From: Flavobacterium tistrianum
GTDB taxonomy: Bacteria; Bacteroidota; Bacteroidia; Flavobacteriales; Flavobacteriaceae
Direction: 5' to 3'
Assembly: GCF_003254545.1 (NCBI RefSeq)
Contig: NZ_QJRH01000052.1
Span: 1-32,812 of the forward strand
DNA length: 32,812 bases
Both the position numbers and the translations under genes were made by a program. Each line of letters starts with the position of its first letter. Position 1 is the stretch's first letter. Under the pieces are notes generated by a model. That model was not told where the DNA came from. It saw only the letters and a list, made by a program, of their open reading frames with translations, and made no database searches. Below, piece by piece: positions 27,874 through 32,812 of this stretch.

Positions 27874-29160
27874 ATGATGGTATATAAAAAATTAAGCATT
27901 AAAATTTCGGCTTTAGTGATGATCTTCATGCTGACAACGCCTTTATCAATAATAGGGCAGCATAAAAAGGAAACTGCAAAAACAGAATCTGAAAGACCTC
28001 AATACAGAAATATCTTTAAGGAAGCGGGTTATAGTCAAGATGAAATAGACAAGAAAGTTGCCAAAGCTTATTTTGATATATTCGAAGGTCCAAATAAAGT
28101 ATATTTTGAAGAAGGCGACTCGCTCGGATATATTTCTGACGTTAAAAATAAAGATGCTCGTACCGAAGGAATGTCTTATGGTATGATGGTTGCCGTTCAG
28201 CTCAACAAGAAAGAGGTTTTTGATCGTTTATGGAGGTGGTCTGTAAAATACATGCAGCATCAGGATGGACCAAGAGAAGGCTATTTTGCTTGGAGCGTAA
28301 ATCCAGTGACCAAAAAGCAGAACTCCGCAGGTTCGGCTTCAGATGGTGAATTATATTATATTACGAGTCTTCTTTTTGCTTCTAACAAATGGGGCAATAA
28401 TACAGGAATTGACTATTACAAAGAAGCCAGAAGAATACTTGATGCCATGTGGAAAAAAGATGGCACAGGCAATGTACATAACATTATCAACATCGAACAT
28501 AAACAGATTTCATTTGTGCCTGAGGGAGGCGGTTATAACTGGACAGATCCTTCTTATCATGTTCCTGCATTCTTCGAAATTTGGGCACTGTATGCTAGAG
28601 ATGGACATGAACAATTTTATAGAGAATGTGCAGAGGTTTCTCGTAATTTTTTGCATAAAGCCTGTCATCCCGTAACAGGTCTTAATTCTGATTACACCGA
28701 GTTTTCTGGAGAACCGCACCCAACACCTTGGATGCCTGCGGGATTTCGTTATGATTCATGGCGAGTTCCCATGAATGTGGCAATGGATTATACTTGGTAT
28801 GGGAAAGATAAAAAATGGCAGGAGGGATATGTGAAGCGCTTTCAAAATTTTCTTCGATCTAAAGGATTAGACAAGTTCGAAGATCAATTTAATCTAGATG
28901 GCTCACCCCCTGATTTTATCCTTCAAGCCGGTCCTGTAAAAAAGCTTAGGCATTCTATTGGGTTGGTAGCCACTTCAGCAACTGCGTCATTAGTTAATTC
29001 CGATAAAGAAAGTTTAGATTTTGTTCATGCGGTCTGGAACGCAAAACTTGAACCTTATGAAGACGGTTATTTTGATCCCTATTATGATGGACTGATGTAT
29101 CTTTTTAGTCTAATGCATCTTAGCGGAAAATATCAAATTATTGTTCCAGAAGTAAAATAA
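27874..29160 (+). CDS. GH8 xylanase, probably reducing-end xylose-releasing exo-oligoxylanase
   Basis: A 428-residue protein with a signal peptide to about residue 29 (LSIIGQ); the start may be either of two adjacent Met codons. The (alpha/alpha)6 GH8 signature is seen: general acid Glu98 in ARTEGMSYGMM, Asp157 in SAGSASDGELYY, and general base Asp294 in GFRYDSWRVPMN. Spacing agrees with the Bacillus halodurans exo-oligoxylanase Rex (Glu70, Asp128, Asp263). Rex-type enzymes release xylose from the reducing end of xylo-oligosaccharides; some GH8 members are endoxylanases, and the loop that decides this cannot be judged by eye. As no GH10 or GH11 is present in the window, this is the only backbone-cleaving candidate other than the GH43 enzymes. 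Confidence 0.9.
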   Translation: MMVYKKLSIKISALVMIFMLTTPLSIIGQHKKETAKTESERPQYRNIFKEAGYSQDEIDKKVAKAYFDIFEGPNKVYFEEGDSLGYISDVKNKDARTEGMSYGMMVAVQLNKKEVFDRLWRWSVKYMQHQDGPREGYFAWSVNPVTKKQNSAGSASDGELYYITSLLFASNKWGNNTGIDYYKEARRILDAMWKKDGTGNVHNIINIEHKQISFVPEGGGYNWTDPSYHVPAFFEIWALYARDGHEQFYRECAEVSRNFLHKACHPVTGLNSDYTEFSGEPHPTPWMPAGFRYDSWRVPMNVAMDYTWYGKDKKWQEGYVKRFQNFLRSKGLDKFEDQFNLDGSPPDFILQAGPVKKLRHSIGLVATSATASLVNSDKESLDFVHAVWNAKLEPYEDGYFDPYYDGLMYLFSLMHLSGKYQIIVPEVK

Positions 29161-29285
29161 GATTTAAAACAAAAAATATGATAAAGACGGAATTGTTTTG
29201 AGCAAGCAAATTAACTTTTCTGGCTCGGATTAGGAACAAAAGATTGCATCTAAATTATTTAAATAAAAACAGTATAAATATTTAG

Positions 29286-29333
29286 GTCTGGCCTGTTTAT
29301 CATTAGTAAAAAATAATGGTAAACAGGCCAGAC
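29286..29333 (+). terminator. Long hairpin at the end of operon B
   Basis: A 20-bp stem (29286-29305 with 29314-29333, one T-G wobble) has an 8-nt A-rich loop and a GC-rich core GTCTGGCCTG. There is no T-run after it (TTCATTT only), so it may block 3' exonucleases or act in a terminator of atypical form. It lies 125 nt past the GH8 stop. Confidence 0.6.
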
Positions 29334-29525
29334 TTCATTTAGTAAATTGATAAAATAGAGTGAAAAAAAACTTTAAATTTTTCTAATAAAAAATATTTAA
29401 AAAATGAGATAGTTTTTGCTTCGTCGAATCTTAGTTTTTTGATTTTCTATCTAACTTGCAATCTTAATGAAGTGGATAATTTGTACTATATTAACCTTAA
29501 ATGAGTATATGTTATCCGATTAGAG

Positions 29526-29574
29526 GTGAAATAGTATTATGGTGAAATAATCTTCTATTTTTAGTGAAATTTCA
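29526..29574. promoter_or_regulatory. Direct GTGAAAT repeats upstream of the hydroxyproline operon
   Basis: GTGAAAT occurs at 29526-29532, 29542-29548 and 29564-29570. The first two are within the longer repeat GGTGAAATA, 16 bp apart. The third is part of the palindrome TGAAATTTCA (29565-29574) ending 9 nt before the start codon. This could be an operator array for an unlinked regulator or chance in AT-rich DNA. Confidence 0.35.
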
Positions 29575-29583
29575 ACACAATAC

Positions 29584-30558
29584 ATGGAACCAATACAACT
29601 TATTTCAGATCATTTCATTGAAGAAAAATGCAATTTTAAAGAACTTATAGAAAGACTTCGGGCAGGATTTTCAGCTTCAGATATCAATGTGCCCATGCGC
29701 CATCATCATGATTACTCTAACCCTGAAGAGGGCAAAGATTCAACATTACTATTGATGCCAGCGTTTCAAGCAGGTAAAGATTTAGGTGTAAAAATAGTTA
29801 CCGTAAGTCCCAATAACGGTAAATATGATTTGCCTTCGATTCAGGGAACTTACATTTATCTTGATGGACACAAAGGGAATATAAAGGCAATTCTTGATGC
29901 AAAATCATTGACGGGGAAGCGCACTGCGGCAACATCTGCCTTAGCTAGCAGTTATCTTTCACGAAAAGATGCCTCCTCTATGCTAATGATTGGAACAGGA
30001 GCATTAGCTATTAATTTAATTCAGGCGCATGCAAGTATCAGACCTATAAAAGAAGTTTATGTTTGGGGAAGAACCATAGAAAAAGCTCAATTGGTTTGCA
30101 ACGCACTTAAAAACGCTTCATTTATCTGTAAACCAGTTTCCACCATAGAAGAAATTATTTCTCAAGTAGATATTATTTCGGCAGCGACTTTATCACCCGT
30201 TCCGCTTGTTTTAGGAAAATGGCTGAAAGCAGGACAGCATTTAGATCTTGTTGGAGCATATAAAAAAGATATGCGTGAAGCAGATGATGAAGCAGTTTTA
30301 AAATCAAACCTATTTCTTGATACTTATCAAGGCGGATTAAAGGAAAGTGGCGATATTTTGATTCCGCTCACCAATGGAATTATCTCCAAAGAAACAATCA
30401 AAGCAGATTTATTTGAACTGTGCAGTAATGCAAAACAGGGCAGAACATCAGATGAAGAAATCACCTATTTTAAATCCGTTGGACATGCGTTAGAAGATCT
30501 TGTTGCAGCGGGATATTTTTATGAAGAGTATAATTTTAAAACACAAAAAAATGTCTAA
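29584..30558 (+). CDS. Ornithine cyclodeaminase/mu-crystallin family reductase, probable delta1-pyrroline-2-carboxylate reductase
   Basis: A 324-residue cytoplasmic protein, usual length for the family. The N-terminal substrate domain (MRHHHDYSNPEEGKDSTLLLMPAF, LGVKIVTVSPNN) and the signature SLTGKRTAATSALASSYLS are followed by a Rossmann fold with IGTGALA (136-142) and EVYVWGRTIEKA. Members are true ornithine cyclodeaminases, ketimine reductases or pyrroline-2-carboxylate (Pyr2C) reductases. The next gene encodes a probable trans-3-hydroxy-L-proline dehydratase, whose product is Pyr2C, and the two coding regions overlap by 8 nt. A Pyr2C reductase (LhpI-like, NAD(P)H-dependent, giving L-proline) is therefore the best reading. 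Function rests largely on this context. Confidence 0.8.
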   Translation: MEPIQLISDHFIEEKCNFKELIERLRAGFSASDINVPMRHHHDYSNPEEGKDSTLLLMPAFQAGKDLGVKIVTVSPNNGKYDLPSIQGTYIYLDGHKGNIKAILDAKSLTGKRTAATSALASSYLSRKDASSMLMIGTGALAINLIQAHASIRPIKEVYVWGRTIEKAQLVCNALKNASFICKPVSTIEEIISQVDIISAATLSPVPLVLGKWLKAGQHLDLVGAYKKDMREADDEAVLKSNLFLDTYQGGLKESGDILIPLTNGIISKETIKADLFELCSNAKQGRTSDEEITYFKSVGHALEDLVAAGYFYEEYNFKTQKNV

Positions 30559-31618
30559 TACCTACCAAAATATTTGTAATAATACAGATTATAAATCTGA
30601 CAATTCTGTACTCCAGATAAAAACCATTGATATGCATACAGGTGGTGAGCCCTTGCGTGTAATTGTCTCTGGTTTTCCAGAACTTAAAGGAAATAATGTT
30701 TTAGAATACCGAAGAGATATAAAAGAAAACTACGATTATTTAAGAACAGCATTGATGTTTGAACCGCGCGGTCATGCGGATATGTATGGCTGTATTTTGC
30801 TTCCGCCAAATGATGAAGATGCTGATTTTGGTATTCTTTTTATGCATAACGAAGGTTATAGCAGTATGTGCGGTCATGCTATTATTGCGATAAGCGCACT
30901 GGCAGCAAAAATGAACTGGATCAATGTAAAAGAAGGTGAAAATGAATTGAAGATAGATGCTCCTTGCGGTCGAATTTTTTCGTATGTCAATATAGTGGAT
31001 GGCGAAGTAATAGGAGTGAGCTTCCATTGTGTGCCAAGTTTTGTAGTAAGTTTGGATCGTCTTGTAAATGTCTCAGGAATTGGCGATGTTATCTATGATC
31101 TGGCGTATGGCGGTGCTTTCTATGCTTATGTTGATTTGAGAAAAAATACCCATTTGAATTTTGGACTAACCGAAGAAAACTACAGAGCGATTATTCAAGC
31201 TGGAGTAGATATAAAACACGCTGTAATGAATTATAATAAAGATATCCAGCATCCATTTGAGGAAGATTTGAGCTTTTTGTACGGAACTATTTTCATTGAT
31301 GAACCAATGGATATCTCTAATCACAGCCGAAATGTTTGTGTTTTTGCTGATGGAGAAGTAGATCGTTCTCCAACAGGTTCAGGGGTTTCTGGAAGAATAG
31401 CTATTGAAAAAGCTAGAAATGCAATAGATATGAATGAATTTATAACGATAGAAAGTATTACAGGAAGCACATTTATCGGATCGCTTGTGAGAGAAGAAAA
31501 ATTTGGTCCTTTTAAAGCTGTAATTCCACAAGTTGAAGGAACGGCTTTTGTAACAGGAGCAAATACATTTTTAATAGACCCGAAAGATCCTATGAAAAAT
31601 GGTTTTATACTTAGGTGA
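30551..31618 (+). CDS. Proline racemase family, probable trans-3-hydroxy-L-proline dehydratase
   Basis: The start at 30551 (MSNTYQNICNN) follows an A-rich run and overlaps the reductase gene by 8 nt; an in-frame ATG at 30500 would overlap it much more. The protein has 355 residues, close to human L3HYPDH. Family motifs are IDMHTGGEPLRV (26-37), the first catalytic Cys in MCGHA (Cys107), and DRSPTGSGVSGR, where Thr275 replaces the second catalytic Cys of proline racemases and 4-hydroxyproline epimerases. Cys/Thr pairs are characteristic of trans-3-hydroxy-L-proline dehydratase, which forms delta1-pyrroline-2-carboxylate. With the upstream reductase this makes a two-step route to L-proline. Experimental activity in this clade is not shown by the sequence. 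Confidence 0.85.
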   Translation: MSNTYQNICNNTDYKSDNSVLQIKTIDMHTGGEPLRVIVSGFPELKGNNVLEYRRDIKENYDYLRTALMFEPRGHADMYGCILLPPNDEDADFGILFMHNEGYSSMCGHAIIAISALAAKMNWINVKEGENELKIDAPCGRIFSYVNIVDGEVIGVSFHCVPSFVVSLDRLVNVSGIGDVIYDLAYGGAFYAYVDLRKNTHLNFGLTEENYRAIIQAGVDIKHAVMNYNKDIQHPFEEDLSFLYGTIFIDEPMDISNHSRNVCVFADGEVDRSPTGSGVSGRIAIEKARNAIDMNEFITIESITGSTFIGSLVREEKFGPFKAVIPQVEGTAFVTGANTFLIDPKDPMKNGFILR

Positions 31619-32366
31619 TTAGCTACCAGAGAGATCTACACTTCTAATATTGTTAAAATAAAAGATTAATTGTAATTTATTTAGGAAACTAGAAATTCCA
31701 CCTCTAACTCCATAAAAATGGGTAGAAGTTTAGTTTCATGGACCGCTCAAGTCCAAGTCTGAAAAATTAAACAGTATAAGATGGTGTTTTTATGTATTAA
31801 AATCAGGTTACCCGTTTATTATTTCAAGAAAGCATAACTACAAAAAGAAAGATGGTAATTATATAAGTAGATATTCTTTAAATCGATATGTACAGCGTCG
31901 GATCAATACGGAAATCAAACTTTCATCACGTAGATAGTAAACATATCTTGCGTAGAAGAGATATGTAATGCTGTATCTGCAAACGGTGATGGTCTAAACA
32001 GTAGTTTTTTATTAGAGGAATAGATTGCTATCCATACTTTAATAGTTAGTTTGTTTTTAGGAATTTTTAATATTTTGATAGTTTTTGCTTAAGCGAGAGA
32101 ATGTAAGGTTCTCTCGCTTTTTTATTATTAAAAAATAAATGATTACTTATTATATTTTGATGTCTTCTAAAAAAAAATACCCTAATCTGTAACTTTTAAA
32201 ACTTTTGGTGGTATTTCTAAAAATACTTTCGAAAGAACTTTGCATTCTCAAATTAAGTGTTTCTAAAAGTCTATTTTGTTTTGATTGTCAATAAGTTATT
32301 TGGGATTGTACTGTAGAAAGCACTTTTTTTTGAAAAAAAAAAATTAATCAATAATTTTTAAATGCT
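31619..32366. other. Gene-free stretch (748 bp) with structured segments
   Basis: No open frame of useful length on either strand. Features seen are a perfect 8-bp hairpin ACATATCT/AGATATGT (31941-31966), a 7-bp outer inverted repeat GAAACTA/TAGTTTC starting at 31685, and an intrinsic terminator at 32091-32123. The part at 31800-32040 is less AT-rich than the other intergenic regions and could be a decayed gene or an unrecognised RNA. I recognise neither. Confidence 0.5.
32091..32123 (+). terminator. Intrinsic terminator
   Basis: A perfect 11-bp stem AAGCGAGAGAA (32091-32101) with TTCTCTCGCTT (32109-32119), a 7-nt loop, and six T (32118-32123). It lies about 470 nt after the hydroxyproline operon, with no gene in between, so an unannotated transcript could end here. 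Confidence 0.8.
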
Positions 32367-32812
32367 ATGAAAAATAAATTACTTCCTTTACTATTTGTGT
32401 TAGGTGGTTTTTCTGCTTACTCCCAAGTTGTGATAGGAAAACAACAAGCAATCCCTTCTGCTCAGTTGGAGGTGTATGCAAAAGACAAAGGTCTATTGAT
32501 TCCACAAATACCATTAACAAGCAGTACCGACCGTACAACAATTAAAAATGGTAATGTCAATAGTCTTTTGGTTTTTAATACGGCAACAGTTGCTGATATA
32601 AAACCAGGGTATTATTATTGGTATGTCGACAGATGGAGCAGAATAGCCCTCTCTGATGAAATTGGTACAGGTGGAAAAACTATTTCTAATACTATAATTA
32701 ATCCTGCTGGAAACCTTATTATTACTTTTTCTGATGGTACTACTATTGATGCCGGAAAAGTAAAAGGAAAAGACGGAAAAGATGGATTGGATGGAAAAAG
32801 TATCAAAGGTAC
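32367..32812 (+). CDS. Secreted protein with collagen-like repeats, 5' part only (partial)
   Basis: The open frame starts at ATG 32367 (MKNKLLPLLFVLGGFSAYSQ, a clear signal peptide with cleavage after YSQ) and stays open to the window edge, 148 codons. The N-terminal region (VVIGKQQAIPSAQLEVYAKDKGLLIPQIPL) resembles the start of many Bacteroidetes surface and structural proteins. It is followed by TISNTIINPAGNLIITFSDGTTIDAGK and then Gly-X-Y collagen-like triplets (GKDGKDGLDGKS) that continue beyond the edge. It is probably a secreted or surface-exposed fibrous protein. Whether a T9SS C-terminal domain follows cannot be seen. The frame is preceded by an A-rich leader. Confidence 0.8.
   Translation, partial: MKNKLLPLLFVLGGFSAYSQVVIGKQQAIPSAQLEVYAKDKGLLIPQIPLTSSTDRTTIKNGNVNSLLVFNTATVADIKPGYYYWYVDRWSRIALSDEIGTGGKTISNTIINPAGNLIITFSDGTTIDAGKVKGKDGKDGLDGKSIKG

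Larger units (their letters stand above)
29161..29583. other. Intergenic region between operon B and the hydroxyproline operon (423 bp)
   Basis: No gene is seen. It contains a 20-bp inverted repeat (29286-29333) that ends operon B. Just upstream of the next gene are direct GTGAAAT repeats and a short TGAAATTTCA palindrome. I could not find a convincing TAnnTTTG promoter. Confidence 0.6.

Noticed and set aside
30500..30550. An upstream ATG for the hydroxyproline dehydratase gene
   Set aside because: It would add 17 residues outside the family alignment and a long overlap with the reductase gene. The ATG at 30551 gives the expected length.

Overview
This window looks like chromosomal DNA of a Bacteroidetes bacterium, most likely a Flavobacterium. 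The basis is AT-rich non-coding DNA, two SusC/SusD pairs, TAnnTTTG-type -7 promoter elements, A-rich leaders without Shine-Dalgarno sequences, and genus-typical lipoprotein signals. Most of the window (about 1.4-29.3 kb) is one polysaccharide utilization locus (PUL) whose enzyme set points to heavily decorated, acetylated and feruloylated glucuronoarabinoxylan.

Layout. (1) 2-460: the 3' end of a GH43 gene that starts outside the window, followed closely by a NrtR-type (Nudix plus winged-helix) regulator with a degenerate Nudix box (484-1197). (2) 1198-1925: terminator, two palindromic operators and a promoter. (3) 1926-21530: operon A, with SusC1, SusD1, a GH43, an SGNH esterase lipoprotein, a CE6-CE1-CE1 triple esterase, a GH115 alpha-glucuronidase, a GH127/GH146 beta-L-arabinofuranosidase, a second GH43 and a retaining-type GH97. 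Terminator-like hairpins follow SusD1 and the first GH43. (4) 21531-22187: terminator, then the same two-operator/promoter arrangement again. (5) 22188-29160: operon B, with SusC2, SusD2, a GH43 and a GH8 xylo-oligosaccharide hydrolase, closed by a long hairpin. (6) 29584-31618: an unrelated two-gene operon that reads as trans-3-hydroxy-L-proline catabolism (pyrroline-2-carboxylate reductase plus dehydratase). (7) 31619-32366: a gene-free stretch ending in a terminator, then the 5' end of a secreted collagen-like protein that runs off the window (32367-32812).

How it works together (inference). The two SusCD pairs import xylan fragments. The esterases remove acetyl and feruloyl groups, GH115 removes (methyl)glucuronic acid, the GH43 enzymes and the GH127/GH146 enzyme remove arabinose/xylose side chains, GH97 removes galactose-like caps, and GH8 plus GH43 reduce the backbone oligomers to xylose. 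No GH10/GH11 endoxylanase, inner-membrane sugar transporter or hybrid two-component regulator lies in the window.

The most striking non-coding signal is a 16-bp palindrome (core ACAAYCGATTGT) present exactly four times, as two pairs. In each pair one copy covers the -33 element of a susC promoter and the other lies about 300 bp upstream. This suggests one regulator controls both operons, possibly through DNA looping.
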